44,492 nt of DNA from Dehalococcoidia bacterium (GCA_030605575.1 JAUWIC010000069.1:1-44492); one strand, 5' to 3'; counted from the first letter of the stretch, positions 9,743 through 19,288 are shown. Program-made: numbers and translations. The notes: a model not told the origin generated them from the sequence alone.

Positions 9743-10177
9743 TCACACCAGTTCCCAGTCTCTATAGCCCTGCTGGATGATGGCTAGATACTCCGGCGAA
9801 GGCGGTGTTTCCTCTGATTGCCTGGCTTTGATGTAGGTTACGGCTTCTATCGGCTCATTGTTTTCGGTAAATACGGTAACATTCAACCGGTTGGAGTCGC
9901 CGGGATAACCCTCGTCGCTGTCCAGCCGTCTCAGGTCCCGGTCCGAGACTTCATAGATAGCCCCCAGCACCCTCTCCCCCCGGAACGGTCTGATGCTGAC
10001 CACCCCACCCCGCCATTGCCTCGACCAGCCGACAAATACCAGCTTATAGTGGTGGAGGGTGGCGATGGACCTGGGCTTGCTGTCGGGGCAGCGTTCCCGC
10101 ATCTGCTTTTGGTTTAGATTAGAGCCGTAGGCAAAATAGTTCATCCGGTTAACCGCCAGGGTATCTTTCCACGACAA
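9743..10177 (-). CDS. Gamma-glutamylcyclotransferase-family protein
   Basis: NYFAYGSNLNQKQMRERCPDS and GAIYEVSDRDLRRLDSDEGYPGD motifs. Confidence 0.9.
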   Translation of the reverse strand: MSWKDTLAVNRMNYFAYGSNLNQKQMRERCPDSKPRSIATLHHYKLVFVGWSRQWRGGVVSIRPFRGERVLGAIYEVSDRDLRRLDSDEGYPGDSNRLNVTVFTENNEPIEAVTYIKARQSEETPPSPEYLAIIQQGYRDWELV

Positions 10178-10225
10178 ATCCTAGCCTCAATTGTGGGCTT
10201 TGTCAACCGTTTAAGTATGAGATTA

Positions 10226-10440
10226 TTGTTTATTAACCCACCCCCTTTATCCCCTCCCTTATGAAGGGAGGGGGAATTGGTTATATAAGGGAGGCGAAGC
10301 CTCCCTTTGACTCTCCATAATAGGGTACATATTCCTATCATGGGGGAAGAGATTTTAGAGAGGGGCGAAGCCCCTCTCTTACCTACACTCCCCCTTCCCT
10401 TATTAAGGGAAGGGGGACAGGGGGATAGGTTGCTAAACAA
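10226..10440. mobile_element. MITE-like palindromic element (about 215 bp) with imperfect terminal inverted repeats and two internal hairpins
   Basis: Left TTGTTTAttAACCCACCCCCTTTATCCCCTCCCTTATGAAGGGAGGGGG versus reverse complement of right end TTGTTTAgcAACCTATCCCCCTGTCCCCCTTCCCTTAATAAGGGAAGGGGG. Internal AAGGGAGGC-GAA-GCCTCCCTT and AGAGAGGGGC-GAA-GCCCCTCTCT. Confidence 0.7.
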
Positions 10441-10550
10441 CTTCTAGGTATTGAGGTTGTCTACTAACCCCTCACCCTTTATACCGCTCCCCGAAACAGG
10501 CAGAATGTGGTCTGATAGCTGATTATGACTGCATCAGACGGGGTAAAGCC

Positions 10551-10590
10551 ATGAAGCCCTGTTAGCTTTGACAGGGCTTCATTTTTATTA
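10551..10590 (+). terminator. Rho-independent terminator-like hairpin
   Basis: ATGAAGCCCTGT-tagctttg-ACAGGGCTTCAT followed by TTTTATTAT. Confidence 0.7.
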
Positions 10591-10616
10591 TACTATTTTA
10601 CAAGCTTTTGTAATTG

Positions 10617-10698
10617 GGGGAAGTGTCGGAATTGGCAGACGAGCATGACTTAGGATCATGTGCCGCAAGGCGTGGGGGTTCAAATCCCCCCTTCCCCA
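10617..10698 (+). tRNA. tRNA-Leu (anticodon TAG)
   Basis: Acceptor GGGGAAG/CTTCCCC, anticodon arm CATGA-CTTAGGA-TCATG, T arm GGGGG-TTCAAAT-CCCCC; no encoded CCA. Confidence 0.93.
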
Positions 10699-10705
10699 GT
10701 AGTTA

Positions 10706-11557
10706 TTACTTCCCCGGCTTCCGGCGCTGGCGGTAGGCTTCAATGTAGCGCCGGGCATACTTATCACGACCCAGGACAAGGTCAGCCGCCCGAACCATGG
10801 GACGAACCCTGGCTGCATCCGCGATGAGACAGGTCACGCCGGCGGCAATAGCCATAGCCACGAAGGCACTGTTGACCAGGGTGCGGTCAGGCAAGCCAAA
10901 GGAGACATTGCTCGCCCCCAGCGTCAAATTCACTCCCAGCTCGGCTTTAACCCGACGAACCGTGTCAATGGTGACCAGCCCCGAGCTGGTATCGGCTCCC
11001 ACGCTGAAAGCCAGGCAGTCAATGATGATGTCGTGGCGGGGGATACCCATCGCCCGGGCGCGGTCTACAATCTTATGAGCAATGGCCAGCCGCTGCTCGG
11101 GATTATTGGGGATACCTTCATCGTCCTGGACTAAACCAATGACGGCTGTCCCGTATTCCTTGACCAGAGGTAAGACCTTCTCCAGGGAGTGCTCTTCACC
11201 GGTAACTGAGTTGATGAGCGGCTTACCCTTATATACCTTGAGGGCGGCGGCTAAAGCCTGGGGATTAGCACTATCAAGACATAGCGGCACATCTACCGTG
11301 TCCATCACTGCCTGCACCACCCGGGGGAGGAGGCTTGCCTCGTCCACGCCGAACAGGCTGACATTGATGTCAAGAATATCCGCCCTGGCTTGCACCTGAG
11401 TTCGAGCCTCCCGGCTGACAATCTCCAGATTGCCTGCCTTTAAGGCTGCGGACAGTTTTTTCTTGCCGGCGGGATTAATGCGCTCGCCGATAAGCACCGT
11501 TGGCTGGTCATCGGCAATGACCACCTCTCTGGTAGCGCTTGACACCCTGGTTTCCAT
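10706..11557 (-). CDS. Pterin-binding methyltransferase (methyltetrahydrofolate:corrinoid methyltransferase, AcsE/MtgA-like)
   Basis: VLIGERINPAGKKKL, ARADILDINV, LCLDSANPQAL, INSVTGEE, LGASNVSFGLPDR. Confidence 0.9.
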   Translation of the reverse strand: METRVSSATREVVIADDQPTVLIGERINPAGKKKLSAALKAGNLEIVSREARTQVQARADILDINVSLFGVDEASLLPRVVQAVMDTVDVPLCLDSANPQALAAALKVYKGKPLINSVTGEEHSLEKVLPLVKEYGTAVIGLVQDDEGIPNNPEQRLAIAHKIVDRARAMGIPRHDIIIDCLAFSVGADTSSGLVTIDTVRRVKAELGVNLTLGASNVSFGLPDRTLVNSAFVAMAIAAGVTCLIADAARVRPMVRAADLVLGRDKYARRYIEAYRQRRKPGK

Positions 11558-13407
11558 TAATCAATCTCCCTTCTCTTACCCTGTCTCAGTCGGTATCGTC
11601 CCAGGTAACTTGCCTGGCTAAAGGTTGACATAAAATTAGGGGCGGTGGCTAATTCAAGATAGTGTACCCGTGACGCTATGTCCTGAGCCTGGGAGCGCTT
11701 ACTACTCGAGATTAGAGCCAGCTTGGCTCCCATACCGGCGGCGTTGCCTACCTGTCGGAAACGGTCTAGAGGCAGTGATGGTAGCATTCCGATAGTTATG
11801 GCGCTGGACACATTGATATAACTGCCAAAAGCCCCGGCGATAATCACCTGCTCAATTTCTTCTTCGGAGCCGCCATTTGTTTCCAGCAGTACCTGGATAC
11901 CGGTGCGGATGGCTGCCTTAGCCAGTTGCAGTTCTCTTATGTCCTGCTGGGTGATAACAATGGCTGGGTTTCCGTCTCGTTCCTCCTCGCTGACCAGGAC
12001 AAACTGGCGTTGCTTCTGGTCGGTACGGAGGTGGGGGTGGTTGTCCTTCATCCTGCCGTGGTGGTCAACGGTTCCCGCCAGATAGAGTTGAGCCATAGCA
12101 TCAAGTATGCCCGAGCCGCAAATACCAACCGGTGGCACGCCATCAATGGTCTGGTACTGGATGCCATCGGTGGCTATTCGCAACCGTTCAATGGCGCCGC
12201 TGGCAGCCCGCATACCATCCTTGATGTGACCACCTTCAAAGGCAGGTCCGGAGGCACAGGAGACGGTGGTTATTTCCCCGTTATTGACCAGGGAGACCTC
12301 GGTATTAGTCCCGATATCCAGAGCCAGTATCAGCCCTTTCGCCTGCCCGACCTCGGTGGCGAGCAACATCGCCACATGGTCGGCACCGACAAAACCGGCG
12401 ATGTTAGGCAGTATGTGCCCATACGCCCCTGAAGCCATGTGTAAGCCCAGGTCACGAGCCTTGATGTCCAGAGCCTGGCTAACCGCCGGGACAAAGGGAG
12501 AGTAAGCCAGTTGTCTTACCGGCAGACGGAGGAACAGGTGGTGCATGGCGGTATTGCCGACCACTACCGCCTCAACAATCTCCTCGGTGTCGGCACCAAC
12601 TTCGGCACACAGGTCACCAGCCAGCTCATTGAGTGCTTCCACAGCCAACTTCTGTAACTGGACACCCTCAGCCGGGGATTTGGTGACGGTGGTAATACGG
12701 CTGATGATATCCTCCCCATAGCTAATCTGGGGGTTCATAATCCCTTTAGCGGCTAAAGTCTGACCACGGCTCAGGTCAACCAGATAGCCGGCAATCTTGG
12801 TGGTGCCCAAATCTACTGCCAGCCCCAGTTGGCGACTGGGATAGGGGCTAACCGCTACCACTTCGTCATTGCGGACTGTAGCCTGACACTGCCAGTTCCA
12901 GGACCGCAGCCGGGGAGACAGAATACGCAGGACATCAATATCAACCTGGCTGCAGCCTAACTGGTATTGCTGGTTCAGGGCCTGGAGCAGGCGGTCGGCA
13001 TCAGCTTGCGGGTGGGACAGGGATGGGGTTGGTAGCTGTAAGTGGTAGGCTCGAACCGGCGGCTCGGGGTGAACCGTTATCTCCAATCCCTCCACCTGGA
13101 TGCGCTGGGGGGTGGTTACCGACTCGGCGGGCACGCTCACTTTGCCATCACTGATAGGATAGGTCTGGCACGCCAACCGCCAGCCATCCTGGAGTTCTTG
13201 AGGTGAAAAGACCTCCTGCTCACTGGAGGTTGGTTCTGAGACAGTCCCGCTTAAAACTCGCACCTTACAGCAGTGGCACGTTCCCTGGCCGCCGCATAGG
13301 CTGATAATACCCACACCGAGCCGGCGGGCACAGTCCAGGAGAGACTCATTGTCCTGGCATTGTCCTCTTCGACCTACCGGCTCAAAATCCATGTGATAAA
13401 GTTTCAT
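11557..13407 (-). CDS. [2Fe-2S] ferredoxin plus ASKHA-domain corrinoid protein reactivation factor (AcsV/DUF4445-like)
   Basis: N-terminal CGGQGTCHCCKV [2Fe-2S] motif; LGLAVDLGTTKIAGYLVDL and LILALDIGTNTEVSLV ASKHA phosphate motifs. Stop overlaps the next gene's ATG. Confidence 0.92.
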   Translation of the reverse strand: MKLYHMDFEPVGRRGQCQDNESLLDCARRLGVGIISLCGGQGTCHCCKVRVLSGTVSEPTSSEQEVFSPQELQDGWRLACQTYPISDGKVSVPAESVTTPQRIQVEGLEITVHPEPPVRAYHLQLPTPSLSHPQADADRLLQALNQQYQLGCSQVDIDVLRILSPRLRSWNWQCQATVRNDEVVAVSPYPSRQLGLAVDLGTTKIAGYLVDLSRGQTLAAKGIMNPQISYGEDIISRITTVTKSPAEGVQLQKLAVEALNELAGDLCAEVGADTEEIVEAVVVGNTAMHHLFLRLPVRQLAYSPFVPAVSQALDIKARDLGLHMASGAYGHILPNIAGFVGADHVAMLLATEVGQAKGLILALDIGTNTEVSLVNNGEITTVSCASGPAFEGGHIKDGMRAASGAIERLRIATDGIQYQTIDGVPPVGICGSGILDAMAQLYLAGTVDHHGRMKDNHPHLRTDQKQRQFVLVSEEERDGNPAIVITQQDIRELQLAKAAIRTGIQVLLETNGGSEEEIEQVIIAGAFGSYINVSSAITIGMLPSLPLDRFRQVGNAAGMGAKLALISSSKRSQAQDIASRVHYLELATAPNFMSTFSQASYLGRYRLRQGKRREID

Positions 13408-13498
13408 TTTCCTGATTCAGGGCACCTCACCCGTTCCGGAAGTGATTATCTGGAGCAACACCATACCCCCGCCGTTTGTCCGGCACGCCAACCAGTCA

Positions 13499-15061
13499 TT
13501 AGGCGAACGGGTAGTCAGGCGATTTCAGGACCTTCTCCTGATAAACTTTCCATTCCTCATCCGATATCTGCCCCTTCTCCCGGTAATACTTTCTCGCCTC
13601 ATTCAATATTTTCTTTATGTCCTCTTCCTGGCCTGGGGTCAAAGGTATTGATACCTTATGGGTAGCCAGTATCTCCTCCATCCTTTCCTTGGCATAATCA
13701 ATACAGTCCTTTTTACCTGTCTTCATCCATTCCGGGTAGGTTAGACCGTCAGCAACTTTTGGTACGAACTGCTCCTTCTGCCACCACTCTCTGGTGTGTG
13801 CCGTATTGAGGTACTGCCCCGGAATTGGTCCTACCTGTTCTATTAAATCTAGGGCTATTGTCTCATCGCTTACGGTGACTCCCTCTATGAATCTGCCTAT
13901 CATACCGGCGACATCATCATCCAGTATGGCCTGGAGAGGGTGAGCTGTAATCTCACCATACAAACTACTGTGCATTAGTATCAGATTGGACCCGGTCAGA
14001 GCACTTACCAGAGCATTAAGCGCCTTCTCGTACCCGGTCTGGAAATCTGGTTTCTTGGAGCTGGCAGGTCCGCCAGCGGAGTCCCGCCTGGGGATTCCAT
14101 ACCTTCGAGCCATTTGATTTTCTACCGCCTTAACCAGGGCACCTCCTATCCGCCCAAAGCCGGGAGCTCCTGACCGCATATTTTGCGGATAGGTATCACT
14201 GGCAATGTGCACTCTCATCCCTGGCTTTAGTAGCTGTAGCAGTACTACCAGAGATAGGATTTCGGCAAGATTGGTGACCACCGAACCCGCGACCGTCGCC
14301 GGCCCGGTGGCACCAAGTATTGTTCCTTGCAATATATACATAGGAAATCCAGCTTCCATAGCTCGGTAAGTGGCTCTTATCTGGTCATCATACCAGGTTA
14401 AGGGCGCCGAACCGGATGCCATAAGAACCGACTCCCCTCCGGTGGCTTTTACCATTTCTATATTGAATTGATCACAGTCGCTGGCATTACCTGTCATTTG
14501 AACCTTGGTTGAATTCCTTATCTTAATCGCCACCCCCTCTGGTATACGCATTACTGGCGGCACACCCTCATACCCATAATAGGGATAGGGGCTTATAGCG
14601 TGCACATTAGGCAATGCATCCAGAACTGTTACCAGGTCATTATATTCCTGCCTGGTGGCGTCTCTTGGCTCCCAGGTATCTAAATCAACGGTCTGCATTC
14701 CAGGAAAATTCCGAAAATAAACAGTATCTCCACCAAATATCAAATCGTTCTTTGAATCCCTGGCTTTAACGCGATGACTATTGGGCGTCCGGCGTATAGC
14801 TTCCTCAACCAAATATTCGGGAAAGCGCACCCTTTTCTCTTCATAATCTACCTGACAGCCGTTCTTGTCTAGGTCGTTTAATGCCCTATCGCTGTGAAAT
14901 GTTACCCCCGTCTGCCTGAGAACATCCAGGACTGCTTTGTGAATAGCCCCGACCTGCTCTTCAGTTAGTATTTCTAGAGGCTTGAACTGGCGGGTAAATC
15001 CTTTTAGCAATTTTATCTCCCTTACTTCCCAACTAGCCTCTTGGCTAGCTCGGGGAAACAA
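13499..15061 (-). CDS. Trimethylamine methyltransferase family (MttB superfamily) protein, non-pyrrolysine type
   Basis: MttB-like sequence (GASTLGATGPATVAG-type: QGTILGATGPATVAGSVVTNLAEIL); uninterrupted 520-aa frame with no internal TAG. Confidence 0.88.
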   Translation of the reverse strand: MFPRASQEASWEVREIKLLKGFTRQFKPLEILTEEQVGAIHKAVLDVLRQTGVTFHSDRALNDLDKNGCQVDYEEKRVRFPEYLVEEAIRRTPNSHRVKARDSKNDLIFGGDTVYFRNFPGMQTVDLDTWEPRDATRQEYNDLVTVLDALPNVHAISPYPYYGYEGVPPVMRIPEGVAIKIRNSTKVQMTGNASDCDQFNIEMVKATGGESVLMASGSAPLTWYDDQIRATYRAMEAGFPMYILQGTILGATGPATVAGSVVTNLAEILSLVVLLQLLKPGMRVHIASDTYPQNMRSGAPGFGRIGGALVKAVENQMARRYGIPRRDSAGGPASSKKPDFQTGYEKALNALVSALTGSNLILMHSSLYGEITAHPLQAILDDDVAGMIGRFIEGVTVSDETIALDLIEQVGPIPGQYLNTAHTREWWQKEQFVPKVADGLTYPEWMKTGKKDCIDYAKERMEEILATHKVSIPLTPGQEEDIKKILNEARKYYREKGQISDEEWKVYQEKVLKSPDYPFA

Positions 15062-15069
15062 TTCGATAG

Positions 15070-17484
15070 TTATATTGGTACTTCTATCACCACTCTGGTG
15101 CCTTTACCTGGCTCAGATTCAATTTTCATCGTGCCATTTAGCAGGCGCACCCGCTCTTCCATTCCCGCCAGACCAAGCTTGCCGGCACGGGGTAAGTCTG
15201 CCAGACTTCCGCTCAAGTCAAACCCTTTGCCATTATCATAGATAGATACCTTTGTTTTGCCCTTGCCAAACTCTATCATCACCTCTACCCTTGAAGCTTG
15301 GGCATGCTTCTCGACATTCCTTAATGCCTCTTGAACGATACGGAAAATCATTAGTTCCACCTCTGCCGAGCAGCGTCGCTCAATACCAGACACGGTTAAT
15401 TCGGCTTCAATCCCAGAGCGTTTTTCGAGGTCGCTAACCTGCCATCGTAGTGCTGCCGACAAGCCTAAATCATCTAACATGGGTGGGCGCAATTCTTGGG
15501 TAAAACGATGTATTCCCTCCAGTGTGTTGTTCAACTGCTGGCGCAGTTCTTTTAGGAATGTAGCCTGCTCCGGGGTCAGAGCCGCATTATCGCGGGTGAA
15601 GTTATCCACCTGCCGGGAAAGGGCATAGAGAGCTTGACTGGTATCATCGTGAAGGTCACGAGCAATACGCTTGCGTTCCTCTTCCTGAACCTTGGTAATC
15701 TGGCTGAGGTAGTAGCGCAGGCTGTCCTGCATCCTCCTCTGCTCGGTTACATCACGTATGGTCTCTATGGCACCTATTATTTCTCCCTCGTTATCTTTGA
15801 TAGGACTCGCCGTAAAGTGAAGCCATCGGCCATCCTCGCCAAGGGCGGAGAAGAAGTCTTCAGCTTCGTAGGCGCCGTCAATCAGGTAAGATTTCCTGCC
15901 TTTATCCCTGTAGTGAACTTCAATTTCATCGGCGGAAGCTCCATCCACTATTAAATCAGCCATAACCGGTCTCTTCTCAGCGTAGAATGCCACCCATTGC
16001 TTGTCGGTCATAACTACTTCACCCTTTTTCATGCCCGAGAGAGATTCAAGGGCTGTGTTCCAGTGAGTGACTTCATGCTGCTTATTGATGGCGAATGTTG
16101 GGATTGGGGAACCATTAATAATTTTGGTGAGCATCTCCTCCGCTCTCTTTTTCTCGGTTATATCTCGGGCTATATGCTGAAAACCGGTAGGTTTCCCGTT
16201 CTCGGTAACTAAATTAGTCGACAGTAGCAGAATCACCTCCGTTCCATCCTTCCTTATCATGCGTTGCTCGTAGGGTTGTTCCACCGGTTCCCTTTCTAAT
16301 AGTTTCTGCCGAATTTGGCTAGTTAAATTGAGGCTTTCCTCTGCTAGAAATTTCCTCACATTCATCCTTTTCAGCTCTTCCGGGCTATATCCGACGAGTT
16401 TTCCGGCGGCCTCATTGGCGGCGGTAATATTACCTTCCAGGTCATGAACCCAGATAGCGTCGCTAGCATTTTCAAACAGCTGCCGGTAGTTTCTTTCCGA
16501 GATAGCCAGTCGTTGGGCTACTAGGCGCTCTTTCTCGTAGAGACGAGCATTTTCCATGGCGGTGGCTATTTGAGCGCCAATGGCAGTGAGCAGTTCCATA
16601 TCCTCTAAGGGAAATTGCCTGGGGCGGCGCATAGCTACGCAAACTATACCTCTAATTTGGCCTCTAAGAACCATCGGTACAATAAGCTGGATTTGGATTC
16701 GCATCTTTTTAACCTCAGGTGTACTCAGCCTGGGGTCATAAGAGGTATCATCCACTACCATAGGTTGGCACGTTTTGGCCACCTCTCCATAGACGCCCTC
16801 ACCAATCTTTATCCCATCTACAGCCCGGGCGAATTCATCAGATACACCTTCATAGGCAACAATCCTCAGTTTTTGGTTTTCCTCATCTAGGGAAAATATC
16901 AGAGTGACCTCTACTTCCATTAGCTCTGATACCATATGAGTGGCCTTGTCTAAAATCTTGTCAAGCTCCAGGGATTCGCCGAGCAGGGTAGAGATGGTAT
17001 TAAGTATGGTCTGGCGTTTCTCATTCTTCCTCGCCGACTGAACATAATGTTGAAGAATCTCGTGTGCCGACTGTAGTTTGTCTAAAGCGGCTTGGGTTTT
17101 ATCCCTTTCTTGGGCTCGCGTCCAAATCCCCCACGAAGCCAGTATACCTATGGCCAGGATGCCTCCGGTCTCCAGAAGGGCATCTCTAGGCACCGGCGAG
17201 ATAAGGATGGCTCTGGGTAGCATAATGGCTAATGCCGTAAAAGAGGTGATTAGGCTTCCCTTTAGCCTGAAGGTGAAACTGGCATAGATTATGGGTAGCA
17301 GAAAAAGAATGCGGTCCAAGGCGTGTCGGGTCAGGCCGAAGCGAAGGCTGAGTGGCGTACCGGTAATACCGGTTAGCTCGATATAGTGAAGTACACTACA
17401 AAGCACCAAAAAGACTAGGACAAGCCAGAAATTACGGTTTCGTATAAGTCCCATCGGTATAACCCTAAAATGCTGATTTCTCAT
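15070..17484 (-). CDS. Membrane sensor histidine kinase with GAF and PAS domains (HisKA_3)
   Basis: RKRIARDLHDDTSQALY H-box; GAF-like region; two PAS-like repeats; NVEKHAQASRVEV / DNGKGFDLSG. Confidence 0.93.
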   Translation of the reverse strand: MRNQHFRVIPMGLIRNRNFWLVLVFLVLCSVLHYIELTGITGTPLSLRFGLTRHALDRILFLLPIIYASFTFRLKGSLITSFTALAIMLPRAILISPVPRDALLETGGILAIGILASWGIWTRAQERDKTQAALDKLQSAHEILQHYVQSARKNEKRQTILNTISTLLGESLELDKILDKATHMVSELMEVEVTLIFSLDEENQKLRIVAYEGVSDEFARAVDGIKIGEGVYGEVAKTCQPMVVDDTSYDPRLSTPEVKKMRIQIQLIVPMVLRGQIRGIVCVAMRRPRQFPLEDMELLTAIGAQIATAMENARLYEKERLVAQRLAISERNYRQLFENASDAIWVHDLEGNITAANEAAGKLVGYSPEELKRMNVRKFLAEESLNLTSQIRQKLLEREPVEQPYEQRMIRKDGTEVILLLSTNLVTENGKPTGFQHIARDITEKKRAEEMLTKIINGSPIPTFAINKQHEVTHWNTALESLSGMKKGEVVMTDKQWVAFYAEKRPVMADLIVDGASADEIEVHYRDKGRKSYLIDGAYEAEDFFSALGEDGRWLHFTASPIKDNEGEIIGAIETIRDVTEQRRMQDSLRYYLSQITKVQEEERKRIARDLHDDTSQALYALSRQVDNFTRDNAALTPEQATFLKELRQQLNNTLEGIHRFTQELRPPMLDDLGLSAALRWQVSDLEKRSGIEAELTVSGIERRCSAEVELMIFRIVQEALRNVEKHAQASRVEVMIEFGKGKTKVSIYDNGKGFDLSGSLADLPRAGKLGLAGMEERVRLLNGTMKIESEPGKGTRVVIEVPI

Positions 17485-18146
17485 GGGAGGTCTTCAATGG
17501 CAAACCAACCCCTTTTCAGGCTATACAGTATTGCCTCAGAACGGGAACCCACCCCCAGCTTATTGAAGATGCTTCTCATGTGGGCTTGGACGGTGCGCTC
17601 GCTGATAAAGAGGGTATCCCCGATATCCTTATTGCGCATACCTTTGGCGGCTATCTTGAGTACTTCCATCTCGCGTTCACTCAAGGGTGACAGGGGTCGG
17701 ACCGGTGTCGGCCCCTCGGCAGGAGTTTTGAAGCGGGTCATCAGCTTGCGTAGGACTGTAGGATGAATCATCGGCTCTCCAGCATAGACGGCTCGAACCG
17801 CGTTAATCAACTCGTCACCACTTACATTCTTCAGTAGATAACCGGCGGCGCCTGCTTCCAGCATGCTGAAAATATATTCATCATAATCATAACCGGTGAG
17901 GACAAGCACTATGGTGGCGGGTAAGATAGCCTTGATTTGCTTGGTAGCCTCAATGCCACTAAGTTTGGGCATGGCGACATCCATAATGACCACATCAGGC
18001 TTGAGTTGGCGGGCTAATCGGACCGCCTCCTCACCATCACCAGCCTCACCCACAATCTCAAAATCCTGTTCACGTTCTAGGAGTTGGCAAGTACCTTGTC
18101 GCACCACCACGTGGTCTTCAGCCAGTAGAATCCTGATAGTATTCAT
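17481..18146 (-). CDS. NarL/FixJ-type response regulator
   Basis: PDVVIMDVAMPKLSGIEATKQIK; LSPLSEREMEVLKIAAKGMRNKDIGDTLFISERTVQAHMRSIFNKLGVGSRSEA; 4-bp ATGA overlap with the kinase. Confidence 0.95.
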   Translation of the reverse strand: MNTIRILLAEDHVVVRQGTCQLLEREQDFEIVGEAGDGEEAVRLARQLKPDVVIMDVAMPKLSGIEATKQIKAILPATIVLVLTGYDYDEYIFSMLEAGAAGYLLKNVSGDELINAVRAVYAGEPMIHPTVLRKLMTRFKTPAEGPTPVRPLSPLSEREMEVLKIAAKGMRNKDIGDTLFISERTVQAHMRSIFNKLGVGSRSEAILYSLKRGWFAIEDLP

Positions 18147-18422
18147 AGTATGCCTTCTCTGCTATCAGTATAAGCCGTTTCGGCAGTATCTTCAACAACC
18201 ACGGTTGTAGTGAGTGCTATGAAGGCAATCTCTTGGCGGAAATACCTAGGTAAAAATGCCTAGTCGGCAGTGGGATGTTTGCGTTAAGGCGAAGTGAAAA
18301 ATAGGCACTAAGGCGGATGGCACGAGACTTCCGATATTGTTAAATATAAACAGAGGCTAAGAATGATGAATGGTAGTAAAGGAAATACGGCTCAAATAAT
18401 AGTGGAGAAGGAGGGAAAGACG

Positions 18423-19064
18423 ATGAAAATAGGCGACATGGTCAAAATTAGGAAGTGCGATCCAATACCAGGGGTGGTGGGCGAAAATGCTGACATAGTA
18501 GATATGCAAATTCAAGAGTTCGAGAAATATACTGTATATCCTTTGTGGGTCAAGATGGCCTCTGGTGAGCGTAAAGGCAGGATTTATGGCTTCCAATATG
18601 ATGAGGTGGAGGTACTGCCTAAAGCGTATGAGGCACAAGTCGTAAGCAAGAGAGGAGGGACAGAGACAGTGAAGACAAAAGTGGCTGAACAGCTGGAAGA
18701 GCTCCTGAAGGGCGTTACTACGGTAGAGGAGGTGGCGGAGGTAGAGAAGGCTATTAACGAAGCCAAGGGGAAGGTCTTGGCCGAGCCAGCTCTGGGCTTC
18801 TGGGAAGGAAAGACACCCTGCTGGGAGATGTTCCGCTGTCCCGAGGCAATGAGGAATGAGTGTCCGGCATTTAAGTATCGGACTCTGCCGTGCTGGCAGA
18901 TTGAGGGTACTTACTGCAAGCTTCTCGATTATGGGGCGAGAGGCGATGGCACCGATATCTGCCAGGTATGCCGAGTTTACAAGAAATGGGGTCACGGTGA
19001 GCCGATAGAGATAAAGCTTTGTGGTAAGGGATTCAATCCGGCTGGGAAAGTAGTTCCCAAGTGA
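18423..19064 (+). CDS. Conserved protein with Cys/Trp-rich 'two-CW'-like C-terminal domain
   Basis: ATG at 18423 has strong SD (GGAGAAGGAGGGAAAGACG); ORF track start is 18363. C-terminus CWEMFRCPEAMRNECPAFKYRTLPCWQIEGTYCKLLDYGARGDGTDICQVCRVYKKWG. Confidence 0.75.
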   Translation: MKIGDMVKIRKCDPIPGVVGENADIVDMQIQEFEKYTVYPLWVKMASGERKGRIYGFQYDEVEVLPKAYEAQVVSKRGGTETVKTKVAEQLEELLKGVTTVEEVAEVEKAINEAKGKVLAEPALGFWEGKTPCWEMFRCPEAMRNECPAFKYRTLPCWQIEGTYCKLLDYGARGDGTDICQVCRVYKKWGHGEPIEIKLCGKGFNPAGKVVPK

Positions 19065-19131
19065 GCTAAAAAAGAAAGACTGGAGCTAGATAATAACGAT
19101 AACGCGGAATTGCCTGATTAGTATTAGCTTC

Positions 19132-19190
19132 GAGGGCATATATCGCAAGCAATGAGGGTATACCAGCTTGTGATAGGTGCCCTCTTTATA
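19132..19190 (+). terminator. Long hairpin, terminator or structured leader upstream of the hydrogenase operon
   Basis: GAGGGCA-ta-TATCGCAAGC-(15 nt)-GCTTGTGATA-gg-TGCCCTC followed by TTTATATT. Confidence 0.6.
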
Positions 19191-19288
19191 TTACAATGTG
19201 GCGGCCAAGCTCACCTTAACCAGGCGAGCTAGCAATTATCGCCACAATTATTACAATCGCCGCATATTACCACAGCAGGAGGTATAAC

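Noticed and set aside
10141-10440. ORF 10141..10440 (-) encoding 99 aa (MFSNLSPCPPSLNKGRG...)
   Set aside because: Lies almost entirely in the palindromic MITE-like element; Pro/Gly/Lys-rich artefact of its inverted repeats.
11903-12505. Plus-strand ORFs 11926..12432 and 12266..12505
   Set aside because: Antisense to the ASKHA corrinoid activator; composition is a frame shadow.
13499-15061. Pyrrolysine-encoding MttB
   Set aside because: The 520-aa frame has no internal TAG, so there is no need for pyrrolysine; treated as a non-Pyl homolog.
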